DNA of 64,000 nucleotides, from contig CM068842.1 of the NCBI GenBank assembly GCA_028554795.2, forward strand, positions 54,077,608 to 54,141,607, written 5' to 3'. Each line of letters starts with the position of its first letter. Position 1 is the first letter of the stretch. Of this stretch, positions 35,370-47,124 are shown in pieces. The notes under the pieces are model-generated. The model worked only from the letters and a program-made list of their open reading frames with translations, had not been told where the DNA came from and did no database searches. This stretch comes from Sinohyriopsis cumingii. Its lineage: Eukaryota > Mollusca > Bivalvia > Unionida > Unionidae. The position numbers were made by a program, and so were the translations under genes.

Positions 35370-35548
35370 TTAATATTATTGCACATATAAAAGTGGATGA
35401 ATATACATGCCTTAACTTCATATTTCTTCCTGGCCACTCTAACATTCCATGCCATCCATGTGGTGACCAAGGTGCTACCCAGGGCTGTGAAAATCACATA
35501 GCCATAGTGTTCTGGAAGGCATTCCACAAATTTTGACATGGCTGCCAT
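25318..35548 (-). CDS. MGST3: Microsomal glutathione S-transferase 3 (MAPEG), five coding exons
   Basis: Five minus-strand exons splice into a complete 147-codon reading frame, close to the usual length of about 150 residues. They are 35548-35411, 32423-32356, 31567-31510, 28842-28770 and 25424-25318. Exon phases fit throughout and every acceptor is AG. Key family blocks are 'EHYGYVIFTALGS' with 'ARKKYEVK' (exon 1), 'HVFNCIQRAHLQT' (exon 2; the MAPEG glutathione-site signature), 'GYPSFLMLLLVGGL' (exon 3), 'LLSRILFAKGYYTG' (exon 4) and 'GYIPALILLGNSVSFACHQ' (exon 5). Four membrane helices are expected. The family conjugates glutathione or reduces lipid hydroperoxides in the endoplasmic reticulum. 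An AATAAA overlaps the region just after the stop (25309-25314). Introns hold SINEs, an RTE-like LINE and minisatellites. The identification is from recognised blocks and consistent splice structure. Confidence 0.93.
25979..26006. repeat. (CA)n microsatellite
   Basis: Alternating TG/CA run inside MGST3 intron 4. Confidence 0.9.
26341..27800 (-). mobile_element. 5'-truncated RTE-like LINE, reverse transcriptase domain
   Basis: A 446-codon open frame (27794-26454) carries the reverse-transcriptase blocks 'QNYRTISLISHASKVMLKI', 'EEQAGFRSGRSTTEQI', 'VFIDFKKAFDRVWHEALW', 'VGVRQGCLLSPTLFNIYL' and the active-site 'LRFADDIDGLAGSEDEL', followed by 'FKYLGSIITEEGS' and the carboxyl block 'LKWYGHVTR'. 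The endonuclease part is missing, so the copy is truncated at its 5' end. The short 3' region ends in a (TGA)n tract at about 26342-26360, as in RTE-clade elements. It lies in MGST3 intron 4 in the gene's own orientation. Its open frame suggests a fairly recent insertion. Confidence 0.85.
27960..28290. repeat. About 40-bp tandem repeat, roughly eight copies
   Basis: Repeats of ccacactgagaaataccaaa followed by ttttactgtaccactgt, diverged. Confidence 0.8.
28433..28720 (-). repeat. SINE family 1 copy in MGST3 intron 4
   Basis: Body and B box (gggttcaaacc in minus reading) match the 14.8 kb copy. It ends about 50 bp from exon 4. Confidence 0.75.
28770..28842 (-). CDS. MGST3: MGST3 coding exon 4
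   Basis: 73 nt between tttgcag and gtacta. Ends with GYYTG and one base of the next codon. Confidence 0.92.
30085..30372. repeat. 52-bp tandem repeat, about 5.5 copies
   Basis: The unit agatctgtgtatatactgtt, then tcaaatttgacctgccagtg and aattgctatcgc, repeats in MGST3 intron 3. Confidence 0.9.
30795..30915. repeat. About 45-bp tandem repeat, three copies
   Basis: tttccccatataacgtaccc followed by cattatatttagtaaacatt repeats three times. Confidence 0.8.
31510..31567 (-). CDS. MGST3: MGST3 coding exon 3
   Basis: 58 nt between tttcag and gtatgt. Completes the split Thr codon and encodes the second membrane helix. Confidence 0.93.
31780..32085 (-). repeat. SINE family 1 copy in MGST3 intron 2
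   Basis: Full head and body. The head reads ggactgctctggtggccttg on the minus strand. Confidence 0.78.
32356..32423 (-). CDS. MGST3: MGST3 coding exon 2
   Basis: 68 nt between ttccag and gtaagt. Encodes the FNCIQRAH signature. Ends in phase 2. Confidence 0.93.
32849..32892. repeat. (TAA)n microsatellite
   Basis: taataataataataataata followed by imperfect copies in MGST3 intron 1. Confidence 0.8.
33440..34035. repeat. Cluster of tRNA-derived SINE remnants
   Basis: Three heads are crowded together: a plus-oriented one near 33445-33530 (atggctcag, then gttggaatcttgccc), a minus-oriented family 2 copy at 33785-33915, and another minus-oriented head at 33950-34030 (gggtttgattccc in minus reading). 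Confidence 0.55.
34605..34855 (+). repeat. SINE family 2, full-length plus-strand copy
   Basis: Head ttggcagagtggatctaaag, B box gggttcgagtcttgg, body through cttctcgtgggtcggtgg, end ttaaaccctacaacaacaaa. This is the opposite orientation to the copies at 17.6 and 18.8 kb. Confidence 0.8.
35316..35366. repeat. (TA)n microsatellite
   Basis: About 25 TA units, 45 bp into MGST3 intron 1 from exon 1. Confidence 0.95.
35411..35548 (-). CDS. MGST3: MGST3 coding exon 1
   Basis: 46 codons starting at the first ATG of the Met-Ala-Ala-Met run. The donor is AAG|gcatgt, a GC donor with otherwise strong consensus, which keeps phase 0 into exon 2. Confidence 0.9.
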
Positions 35549-35584
35549 TCTGACAGAGCTGACTGTATTTTTGTTCACAGGCAA

Positions 35585-37959
35585 CTGTTCAGTAAAATGG
35601 AAGCAAATATCAACTAAACGTTAATTCAATAAAATGAAAAGGGAGAAAAAAGGAAAATTTATGAATTTAGAAATTGTGAGATTTCATTGTTTTAACATAA
35701 TATTTCCGCACTACAACAATTAATCTCGGGTCTATTTTTTCTTCTTCCTTTAATCACATGATATGTTATGCAAGCTTTCTTTGAAGTCAATGCAAAATAT
35801 TCTCCATATCTGCCATTTAATAACTGAAATACTTTACAGCAAAGGACCACTAGTATAGCCTCATGGTACCAGTTGCTGAATGATATTATGCAGTTCAATC
35901 ATGACAATGGAATTATTTATTTTCCATAAAAATATGATTAAATATATATGAATAATATCTCTTCTGAGTGTAATTTGGTTCAAACAGATATAAAAAATTT
36001 ATTTAAGTGCTTCATTTGAAATTTTTAAGTCACTAAAAAAAATTTGCTCATTCCATTTTCATCGTCTGTCATTTGGTTATGTGACCAAGACAGTTGAAAA
36101 ATAACCATGAATGAAATAGGATAAAGTTATGGAGGGGTATGATTTGATATGTATACCAGATTCATCTGAAAGTTGTTTAATGTTTTTAAAGAAATCATTA
36201 TTATGCAAACAAAGTGATGAAAGAGAATATATATGCTTAGAAACTGTGTTGTTATCATTCTTGAAGCAGCACAATGTATTACAGAAGATTATCTTACCAC
36301 AAAAATGAAATGTTTGGCAGGGATGGAAGCAATATTGGAATATAATGGTACTTTTTCTTGGGAAAACTTCTCTTAACTGCAATAAAAAATTGTTAGCTAA
36401 AATCTTGTTAAGTTGTAACAAAAATCTCAAATGCATTTTTGTTATCCTATACATATATGTAAATCCACACGAGATCAGAAATAAGCAAGACTTAATCTAC
36501 CAAGGGTAAAGTGTTTGTTATCAGTTAGAAATAAACCATTTAATTTGGGGTGGGGTAGGGTTTGAAAAATTTCTGGCTCTCAAATAGATTAAAAAAACAT
36601 TCTTGCTCAATTATATAGCAAAAAAAATCTTCCTTTTTAATTGAAAAAATAATTATCTTGAAGAAGAAAAAAAATCCTAACAGAAAAGAAAATCATAGGC
36701 CCAATCAACCCCTGAAAATAAAATGGTTAGTCCCATACTATTCATTATCTAGTATGTGAGAAGGGGTCTACATGTTTTTGATTTATTAGTTATCATCATA
36801 ATAAAGACCATCAACAAATAAGTAAATACAATAATATATCGAAGTATTTACAAGTCCTAACTAATTAACTTCTATGATTGCTTAATCCCTTTATCACTTA
36901 ATATTTAGAGATTCATGTATGACTGTCATTGCACAATTCAATACAAGTTGAAAGGGGATGGTACTCTGATTATGAAGAAATGACAAAATTTTGGTAACAG
37001 TTATGTCCTATTTCCTTACATAAAGTATCCTGTAACACATTGCATTGAGTCTGTGAAAGAATAACAATAAAAATAAATTCCATACCTTTATAGTTAACAA
37101 ACTTTGAAAATGTACGTCGATATGGAGTTTGCATGCAATGGAACAAAAAATGTCACTGAGTGGACAATTGAGCATAAACTGTTCTCCTGTACATGCTGTT
37201 TGCAAACAAAACACATTTAGTCAGTCACGAGAACCTGGAAAGTAGATCTTAATAAAATGTATGGAGACATGTACTGGCCATAGGCTACTGTTCATGTATC
37301 TTTGCTAGCCGAGGATCCAACATGTTAACCCTATCAACACCTTGGCATATCAAGCAGATATTTCTGTGCTTCAGGTGTGTGAATTTCATTGGATGCGGCA
37401 GCAGCATCCAATAAAAAATAAGTTGTCTAAATTTAAACACTGTTCCTACATGATCAAGACAAGGGGAGCACAATTTGAATGGACTGATAAATAAGTAATT
37501 TTCCAGTGCCAGTTCGTGTTTGTACAAATACTTTTCACACAAATACACCTGTAATGTCTCGCTTTGGTACATAGCCATACTTTCAATGTTAAACTTACAA
37601 TGTAGTCATTTTAGGTCAATTGCATCCACCATTTTCAGCCGATGCACCTCTGTTACATGCTATTAGTTAGTTGCCATTACATGCTAGGGGAGGCAACTCA
37701 TGAAATCCAATACAGGTCGCTAGGGCAAAGCACTAAAATATCTGTTCAATCTACCAAAGTGTAGATAGGGTTATCATATTGGAACCTTGGCTAGCGAATA
37801 TACAGTTCATGAGAAACAATGATATAAATGTAATTGTCTGTTGGTAATAATAATAATGAGAATATTGTTAGTGACAAACATTTTTTTGTTGACCCCTGAC
37901 AGTTTGGACTATTTTAATAATCTTGATTCATATATATTTCTCAGTGGTCACCCCAGGGT
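35585..37959. other. Region upstream of MGST3, no gene recognised
   Basis: Probably contains the MGST3 promoter and any 5' non-coding exon. Open frames at 37285-37578 and an exon-like segment at about 37086-37197 (minus, flanked by ag and gt) have no recognisable product. Confidence 0.35.
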
Positions 37960-38420
37960 CTTTTGACTGTGCACTACACTTTGCATAGGGTTTGATTTGT
38001 AAAGAAATACAATTTCCCAGGTTTTCCTCACCAGTTATCCTAGTTATTTAAAACAGACCATGTATATCTTAGATATACATGTAGTTTTTAAAATAAACAT
38101 TTAATTCTTTATTCTGGTGTAAGATTGATGGTGTAATTTGTGATATAGAGGATACAGCTTGGCCTTATTTCAGATGCGCACATCTCCAAAGAATGCTACT
38201 TCCACACAGACATTTTCACTTCCTGGACTTAAAAGGTAAATTAGAAAAATAAGTCAAAAGCTTTTTTCTTCATTTTTATATATTTTATGATTTATTCATT
38301 GCACTTTCAGAAACTGGTATTGCCTAATCTGATTGTCTAATTTGGCAAATTTATTTTACAAATTTTAATAACTGCTAAAGTTTGAGTATTTTGGACTAGT
38401 TTGGGCTTATATTTTGAGCA
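37960..38420 (+). repeat. Dispersed duplicate, copy A (pairs with 45880-46290)
   Basis: The two segments share a long colinear similarity, including cttgtatatcttag, cttggccttactccagatg-like and cattttcacttcctg stretches. Both contain the same exon-like piece bounded by cag and gtaaatt. Confidence 0.65.
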
Positions 38421-41400
38421 CATAAAATTACACAGCCTTTTACACTTATTTAATTCTATGCCTGATACATGTATCTGGCTACATTACACCCATCCACCTA
38501 AGAAGCCTGTTAACAGTGCCTGGGGCTCATAACGTTGCTTAATATTTATCTACATATTACCCTAGAGGTGCACAGTATTACAGGTATACAGGTTTACCAC
38601 AGTATTTCATTCTAGTGGTTATGTACCACAGTACTTCTTCATTGTACTGATACTTCAGTAGTTTCCATCAGCATGGAATCTATATAAATTCCTGAGCAAT
38701 CTTTTTAAGAATATAATGATATCAGTTTACAAAACAGCTGTATTTGTCTCTAATTTTTAATATTACAAATAAGATGATACTTATTGTTTAATCATGTTTC
38801 ACACAATTTTGATTTAGGTGAATTTCTTACTAGCGCAATTTCATATTAATTTTTTTAAAGAAAACTAAGTAATGAAATTATTTGTTTAAAATAAACAAAT
38901 TAGGATTCATAAACAGCTAAAATGAATGTTATTAAAGGTAAATGAATTATGAATTTTTAAATGAAAGAATAAAGGCAGTGACACCCAAAAAATTTGAGTT
39001 TGGTACACTCTTGGGAATGTGACTATCGTGTAAGTTGGTGGTTAGCTATGTGTGTATTCCTTTGTAAGACTGCAAATCATCCCATGATGTTCAGGACAGA
39101 AATTGTTTTCTGTTTCAATTTTATGTAATTTCTCAAGACTTCAAAATGTTTTGTTTTGTTGAGTAAGTTTTGTTTTATGTTTACTAGCCTTCTCTGATAA
39201 ATATCTTCCCCAAGTGTTGGCACCCCACTCAAAGTTTCCATGCATATCATATCAATAGTGTAGATTGTAAATTTGAGACATCAGTGTCAACACTTCTTTC
39301 ATTTTTTTTTCTCAACAAGCTGTCTAATGTCAGTACAATGTCTTTTATAGGGTGTCAGATATAGTGTCAGCTTAATAATCCCAGTTTAGTTACAGTTTTT
39401 TTTTATTACAACTTAAGCAACAATTAATACATCCATTGCAAATTCATCTACAATAAGGTACTGACCATTTCACTTTTGGGGGTTGGGTGCAATGTTCTTT
39501 TGAGATATCTTATTTTATTTTTAAAGAAGGTAATTCATTTTTTTTCAGATAATATAATAGATATAATATGATACTATCTTGCTATAGATCAGGACAAGGA
39601 ATTTTTCTGTGTATTGACAGAAATTTAAAAAACATGTCAGATCCCTGTCCCAGAAAATGAAAAGGTTGGTCCCTTACAAAATTACCATATACTGTGGTAA
39701 GTATTGCAGTATGTTCAGAAATACTGTGGTAGAAAATATTTCATAGTACCCAGCTCTATGCTATACAATATATAATAAGAAAAGGGAGGAAACCCCAACC
39801 AATTCTCCTACAACCAATTTAAGAACAGACACTGATACTTCAAACTACACAAAACATACTAAATTTAGCACTGAGGTTTGACTTTTTAGGCTTCCATCAA
39901 ATCAGACATACAGTTTCACTTATAAGGAATGCCAGCCCACTTTCCACTGTTACCACTGGATATGGCTACTTAATATGTAAATGCAAATCACTGAATGGAA
40001 TACTGACCTCCCAATGGTCTTCGAAACTTATGTACTGCAGCAGCTGATAACTTCATATTGGTTTGACAAACATGTAGCACAAGTATTCCATTCAGCACAA
40101 TGCACTATCAATGTTATAGTTTGTTCTGCAGAGCATTTTGAATATCTGCATCGGTTTCTCATTGAATTTTCACATCAGTGTCTCAAAATATAGCTACAAA
40201 TTTTTATTTCATGCATAAATGGTTTAAACAATTCATATAAACATGCAGCTTGATAAATGTTTAAAAAGACTGGTCCATATACATGTAATCTGCCATGTTC
40301 ACCATGAGTTCTGGAAGAGTCCATATTTGATATTCAAAGGGAGGCAACTATACTATGTGGAAATCGAGCCAAATAGGAAAGCTTATTACTCCTTAAACAC
40401 AAATAAACTCTTCCATAGGTTTTAACATCATAGAAAAAGTTGACGTAAACAGATGACCCTGTTTCAGTATGTATCTAACGAGATGTTGCGTGAAATTAAT
40501 TAGTTACTTTTAACTACTGTCATGTATATTTAATTTATATTATTTGTTGGCTTTTCTTACTGATTACGTTATATACATTTGTATTTTGTATATGACCTTG
40601 TCCAAAATCAAGTTCACTGTGTACCTGACTAAGCACATTTATTTTATAAACAACAGAACACATAGCTAAAATTTTCTCTATGAATGGACTAAATATTCAG
40701 ATCATTATTAATGTAAACGTGCTTATAGGCTTGATTCTGACTGTAGAAACTTCTAGAATTTAACTTTCCATTAAGTGACAGAGTAATTTTAGAAAATGGT
40801 AATTGCAACCTATGTCAAGCAGAGGGGAATATAATCCTATTTTGCTACTAAATATTCATTTTGGCCTTAACATCTTGAAGCAGAATCAGTCTTATTGCTG
40901 TGTTCGTTATTTTCATTTGGGTGGATTTATTCAAATTATTTTTCACTGGAATTACAAAGTGCTCCATAATATTCTTTGACAGCAATGTTAATCTGGAATC
41001 ATAGTGAATTCAGACAAAGACATTTTGGGATTATATTATTGTGATACATCAGTAGACTCATAGCACATTGCCACAATCCAAATCATTAGCACATTAGAAA
41101 GTTTGAGACTACAGGCACATCGACATCCTTGGGACCAAGGTAATATTGTTGACATAAGCACTTGTTTAGATAAGTGTGTGTGTGTGTGGGGGGCTGAAAA
41201 TAAATTGATATTTCACATATAAGTGAAATTTTTAAAAGATGACCTGTCGTCAGTGACTAAGATTTATGCAGAGGAAAACAAAATGGAAATTGTTTATTAA
41301 ATGAATACAACTAGCCTGAAATACACTTGTATACTAAGAACTTAATTTGTTTAGTACACTCCACAATGTGTTAAATAATAGACATGCGTATGAAAAATCC

Positions 41401-41472
41401 ATGAATTCGAGTATTCGATCATATGTTAGAAACTTCATATCTCAGTCGAATCCCAGTTGAAAACACTCCCAA

Positions 41473-41476
<4 letters not shown>
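38421..41476. other. Intergenic DNA without recognised features
   Basis: AT-rich, short frames only. The part around 40900-41120 resembles the dispersed repeat near 15.5 and 43.6 kb. Confidence 0.35.

Positions 41477-41539
<63 letters not shown>
41477..41539. repeat. (AT)n microsatellite
   Basis: About 31 AT units. Confidence 0.95.
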
Positions 41540-41540
<1 letters not shown>

Positions 41541-43844
41541 GGTAGTCCTCACTAGCTCTGTATCCTATTGTTAACAAACATGTTTCCCAAAACAATTCAC
41601 TCTGATATTTATTATCCTAGTATCACGTGGCTGTATAGTTGTTTATATGCTTCATGTACATCTACTTAAATTGGCCTAGATTTTGGTCACCCAGAGACAA
41701 GTACCATGATGCCGAGGCTACCAAGGGGATGAGGCTATTCATAGGGAAATGAAAATGTGAACAAATGAAAAGGTTTCACATTCTTGTGAGATGTCCCACC
41801 TTCGTTTAACTCAATGGCCAGATATCTCGCTTTTTGTTGCAAACAGGAAACTTTCACGACATAATAAATATGAAATATGAAACAATGCTTTTATTTAAGT
41901 TTGTTGCTGGCTTTCTTTGATCAGGGGTCTTCGGCTTGCTTTGATGAAGGTTCCTGTGTTACTGAGATGCCGCTAAAGGCGATCTTTGAAGGACCAAACA
42001 AATACTCAATCGTTATTGCTGCGGCAACATCAAATAATTGTAAAACATTGATGGGGACAGAATTGTATTTTCATTTGCTTAGTATATATAAAGAACGATC
42101 AATGCTTCAAAGGTAATCCGTTTTCTTTAAAGTTTCAGTTGTTACGTATATCTGATTTAATTCATATTTATTTTAATTTAATTGTTTGTCAGTTTTAAAT
42201 TTTTTATTCTATTATATGCTATTATAATGTAAATTTATTCACTGGAGATGATATTTATCCAGAAAATTGGTTGACCTGAATCATTCTTTTCATAAACACC
42301 AGGTGTTGGCCTGGATGCTGACCTTGATTCAAAATTAGTAAACAAAGTTATATTTTTATTTTAAAATGATTGGTTGTTGTCAAGGTCATGATGGGGCTTT
42401 GGGTTTAAGATGTAAACAACTTTTTTTTTTTTATTTCTTAGAGAAAATTATTGGTCTAATCAAGGCCATATTCTGTGTACATGATATAAACATGATCACG
42501 TGACCCCCCCCCCCCCCGATTTTGCAACTCGGGGGAATTTTCAAAACCGCATCTTATAATACAATATAACCGCTGTTTTGGAGAGAGATCTCTCAGTTTT
42601 GGGCTTTTCAAAATGATGTCAAGTTAATTTGTTGTAGCCAGATTTTGAGCTATTATTTTCTTCAGAACAGTTGGATTTCAAAAGGATTAATTCTTTTTTC
42701 TCTGGAAATATTGTGAGGAGTTAATTTGGGTTTCCAACACTGGAGTGCCATTATTTGTATTTCTACAAGGAACTGTATATAAGCACAGTACTGTCCACAG
42801 CATACATCATCGTCATCCATCTTGGATTTTCCATTAGGAGTCGAACTTGAAATTATTAGAACATTTGTTACTAGGACTTTTTCAAAATAATTAGTGGATT
42901 ATTCTTAGATTATTTTTGGATTTGATTCTTGAAACCGTAAGTTCTTCTCCTTTTTTCATTTTTACAGAATTTTTCCAGGAAAATAAATTATTTGTTAAAT
43001 TTTAAAAAGCTTGTTGTTTTCACTCTTTCTGTGTTACTGTTTATTTGGGCCTAAACACATAACATAGTAACGTTTTTTTTTCTGGTACATTTTTGAAAAA
43101 GGAAAAAAAACTGCCATCGTCTGGTAGACTGTAGTCATTCCTGTTCCTGCCTTCAGAGGTGGTCAGTTGTAGCTTATCATGTAGCATGGCTGTTTGGGTT
43201 ATATATTACAGCAGAGAGTATTGAGACCAGACATCAGCATAAGCGGATTATGATATAACAATGCCGTGTTAGGGTGGTTTGTCAATATGAACAAAGGATT
43301 TGTTTATATAACAATAGATTCGAGTGCAATTTTTAATCCAAGTTTGAGGCTTCCTGTTATGGTGCCTTTGAATTTCTCAACTCCAAACCCAAGACTGTAT
43401 ATGCAATTTTTAACAGCCAAAAATGTTGTCACCAAATATATCAACAGATGGTATATTTTGCCTCCAGTAAGGAAAAGAAATCGCAATTTGCAACAATGGC
43501 AAAGCCCAGCATGATTGATGCATTCAATATCGACATTTAATTATAATTCCACTGGAATTTAGTTGCAACTTCATACATTTGGACTTATGATAGAATTTTT
43601 AAGACTATTTGGGATTTAATTCACAATACTGTTAGTTCTTTCCAGATTTTCACCTTGTATTCAAGGGTAATAAACTATTTGTTGAATTTTACGAAACTTG
43701 CTGGCTTTCGCTCAATCTGTTACGTGAAGACCATTATAAATGCCCTAACACTACATTTATTCATGCTAACTTGAAAATTCACTGAGCTACAGATGTGGAC
43801 GTTATTTGTAAAGCTGTGAGGAACAAACTATAAGTGAATGTAAT
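41540..43844. other. Intergenic DNA with old repeats
   Basis: A C-run lies at 42504-42517. The 42840-43060 and 43540-43740 stretches are related to each other and to 15.4-15.8 kb. An 80-codon frame at 41877-42116 begins with a signal-peptide-like segment, ending at a possible splice donor, but I do not recognise it. Confidence 0.35.
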
Positions 43845-44161
43845 CAGGGCCGGCGCCAGACTATCTGGCGCCCTAGGCAAGGTTAGATTCTGGCGCCCCC
43901 CCCCCCCCTTCCAGGAAAATATCAATTTCAAAATTTATAACCAATACATTTTTTTAAAAAATTTTCGTATACGCGCGATTTTCACTCACTCACTTTACTT
44001 GTTCCGGTCAGCCTGGTGTTTCGGTCAGACTGAATCTATCCGATTATTTGTCCCTGTGTGAAATAAACCAGGATAAAAAACGACCCTCAATAAAACTGAA
44101 ATTTATTTAATTATTTTTCAAAACTGTTGATGATTTGGAGAAATGCGCCCACTGAAATCAG

Positions 44162-44197
<36 letters not shown>

Positions 44198-44208
44198 CGC
44201 CGGCTCTG
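43845..44208. mobile_element. hAT-type MITE, 364 bp
   Basis: Starts cagggccggcgcc and ends ggcgccggctctg-like (gtagcgccggctctg), giving imperfect terminal inverted repeats with the CAG...CTG ends of hAT elements. Subterminal tggcgccctaggcaaggt and gcgccctaggcggctgccta are also inverted relatives. The flanking 8 bp are aatgtaat (43837-43844) and actgtaat (44209-44216), a 7/8 match, fitting the 8-bp hAT target duplication. Confidence 0.8.
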
Positions 44209-44389
44209 ACTGTAATCACAGCCATGTCCTGCGGTACCAATGGAAAATGGACTGGTATGTCTTAAAGGTGAAATAGTAGGACAAATTTAATAAAACAAAA
44301 ACTAAATAGGTTGAATCACTGAGCTTAGTTCGAGTTTCATATGAACCGTGTCACCCCATGCTTTTTATATTTGGACATTTATGTTGATG

Positions 44390-44530
44390 TGTACACCCCA
44401 ACATCAATGTCCAAATATCAAAAAAGGGGTGGCAAGGGTCAGAGGAAACTCTGAGTGATAACACCCCAACATAGATGTCCAGATATGTCAAAAATGAGGT
44501 GGCAAGGGTCAGAGGAAACTCGGACTACAC
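44390..44530. repeat. Two direct copies of about 70 bp plus inverted arm
   Basis: caccccaacatcaatgtcca and ggtggcaagggtcagaggaa occur twice. The segment 44365-44385 (atatttggacatttatgttg) is inverted relative to them. Confidence 0.75.
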
Positions 44531-44758
44531 TGAGCTATATACGCTCCGACTTCTTTGTGCCCTAATGGGCAAACCTACATGTAAAGACTCGTAAATGTTT
44601 CTTGCTGTAGAATTCAGTTTGTTGCAAAACAGTTTCTCTTCGGAGTGGGATAGCGATAGTAAAACAAAGGGATATAACTCTAAACTTCAACAATTTGTGT
44701 TCCTGTTTAAACCGTCGTTTGGATGGTCTTGAGCTAGAAACGACCTCAGCATATGATT

Positions 44759-44781
44759 AAAAAAAAAAAAAAAAAAAAAAA
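44759..44781. repeat. Poly(A) run
   Basis: 23 consecutive A residues; possibly a retroposon tail, but no body is identified. Confidence 0.8.
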
Positions 44782-45299
44782 GAGAATACTGACTATACCT
44801 CCCCGTTTGTTTGTACGCAACTACCGATTTAAAAAAACATAAATATTTAATGTGGCACAAAGTGCAAAGAACTTTGTCAATTCATTCATTGATTTATAAT
44901 TTCAAGCCTGAATGTGACCAGAGGAGGCATAACACTAGCATCCTCTGCGCCGTTTATGCTTAACGGACTTTCCATACTAACACGGTGCCATATTACGTAC
45001 ACTATCGGCTTCTTTATTTCCCTCAGACAACAGAGCGACGAAATTCATCCTATTCGGTAACTGTCAGATTATTCCGTAAATTACCATAATGTTGAAAAGT
45101 TAGAGTTATATCCCTTTGCACACATGAAATATAGAAATAACACCGCTTCTTAAATCAACGTGAAAAGCAATTTTGTCGTTGTCATTCTTTTCCATTGCTT
45201 GATTCGACATTGTAAATATCAGAAGCAGACGGCAGAGCAATTCTTTCTATGTCCGTATATGTGCAGTTGTGCAAACACCCATTTGCTAAAAATGGACTT

Positions 45300-45480
45300 G
45301 TCCAGGAACTGGAAATGGATCTGAGCGTGGCTGTCGTTATATTGAAAACTTGCGTTCAACATGAAACGCGCAGAAGATGAGGTGTTAGAGCCTCCCTGGT
45401 CATAGTCAGGTTAGAAATTATAAATTAATATATGACATGAGTAAGTTATGTCCATTTCTGATCTAACGTTTACTTTTTAT
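45300..45480. repeat. Dispersed duplicate (pairs with 50370-50480)
   Basis: Shared gaagatga/ctgaagatg, agtcaggttagaaattata and the following phrases in the same order. Confidence 0.55.
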
Positions 45481-45649
45481 TATTGACATCAGTAGGGGGT
45501 ACAAACAAACGGACAGATATAGCCAGACTAAGTTCTGAGATGTTTGTGCTTGTGCATATTCTTCTTACATTCAGACTTGCACTGATTGAAGGTATAATAT
45601 TAGCTTACACTTCAGTTTGTTAGTAACCACTCTCCCATTTTAAAAATCC

Positions 45650-45806
45650 ACAAAAAACAACAACGAAAAAACAAACAAACAAAAAAAACCCCCAAAAGCA
45701 ACAACAAAACACCAAAAAAAATAAATAAAACAAAAAAAAAAACAAAAAAAAAAACAAAAAAAAAACAAACAACAAAACAAACAAAACAAAGCAAAAACAA
45801 AACTGA
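45650..45806. repeat. A-rich (CAAAAA)n-like low-complexity tract
   Basis: Almost entirely A and C on the plus strand. Confidence 0.9.
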
Positions 45807-45879
45807 AAGCATCAGTGATATAGGCCTAAAATGAAATAAAATGCACAAAACTGGTTATTCTATTCAGGTGGCGCTCTAC

Positions 45880-46290
45880 AGTTTCGTATTTTGCATAGGT
45901 TAGGATTTTAAAGAAAAAGAATTTCCCTGGCTTTCCTCACTGGTTATGCTGGCTGTTTTAAAAAGACCTTGTATATCTTAGGTATAATTCAACGAACCTT
46001 TAATTCCCTTTATTTTGGTATATGATTGATGGGTGTAATATGGGTTATAGAGTATACAGCTTGGCCTTACTCCAGATGTGCACCTTTCAAAAAAGTGCTA
46101 GCTCCACTTGGTCATTTTCACTTCCTGAACTTCAGAGGTAAATTGTATATAAAAGAGCCGATAACCTTTTTTACATTTTATGTATTTGGTAATTCATTCA
46201 TTGCCCTTTCAGAAGCTGGTATTGTCTAGTCTGGCAAAATTCATTTTCCCTATTTTAATAGCTGCTATGGATAGTGCACTTTAGACAAAT
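45880..46290 (+). repeat. Dispersed duplicate, copy B (pairs with 37960-38420)
   Basis: Colinear with copy A. See that entry for the shared exon-like core. Confidence 0.65.
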
Positions 46291-47124
46291 TCAGGCTGGT
46301 TTTTTTTTTTTTAGCACAAGGGAGCATTCATTTTAGCTAGCAGTGTGTTTAAATCATGTACAATTTCCAAAAGTACAATATCCAAAGAAATATCATCCAC
46401 ATTACATTCATGTAGCATAGAGGTATGCCACCATTCTCTCCATTGTGCATGTTTTAAATGCAAACAGCTTCACCTTACATACGTCACTCTCTCAATAGTA
46501 CATAGTAACTGGTGAGCGCCCCCTCATATATTTATCTTGTTTGCGTTTTAGACAAGCAGACAGACCCTCACTGTCCTTTTCCGGTTTCTGGAATTCTATA
46601 CCCAACCTACACTCTCTCAAAAATGCTCGCCGTCTGCATTCAATATTTGCCATGTCTAGGCCTAGTTTTAATTTTTATTTAAAAAGAGAACAAAATCAAA
46701 AGGTCGAATTCTTACACACACGTGTTATTAGAGATGTAATTCCCAAAGATAAAGGTCACTGGCCACCTATATTGTACAAACGTGTAATATTATTAAAGTC
46801 ATAAAAACGCATTTATGATGTATGCACGCCATAAAAATGTGTAATTAGACTTCAAAATCAGCTTTTTTAAATGATTTTTTTTTTCTTCGGCAATCTCAGT
46901 AAACAATCAGTAGTTTCGGCGTGCCAAAAACGGATATGACGTACATTTATCCCTTCTGTTCAACCACAGGAGTCTGACGTTTTATCAATAAAGTACGGCG
47001 AAATCTCTAACAATATGAAATCCCCTTATCAATAATATAAGTGTTTATTTATATTCAAGTGTTTAATTTTCCCACGTAAATATCTATGTGATATATCTTA
47101 CGATAGTGCTTTTGTACCGAAAAT
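46291..47124. other. Intergenic DNA upstream of the THAP-like exon
   Basis: No gene recognised. It may include the promoter of the following exon. Confidence 0.35.

Noticed and set aside
37086-37578. Host gene exons upstream of MGST3
   Set aside because: One stretch has ag and gt borders and another is open for 97 codons, but neither shows a recognisable domain or a consistent spliced frame.
41877-42116. Secreted-protein first exon
   Set aside because: The start resembles a signal peptide and a possible donor follows, but no later exon or family similarity was found.
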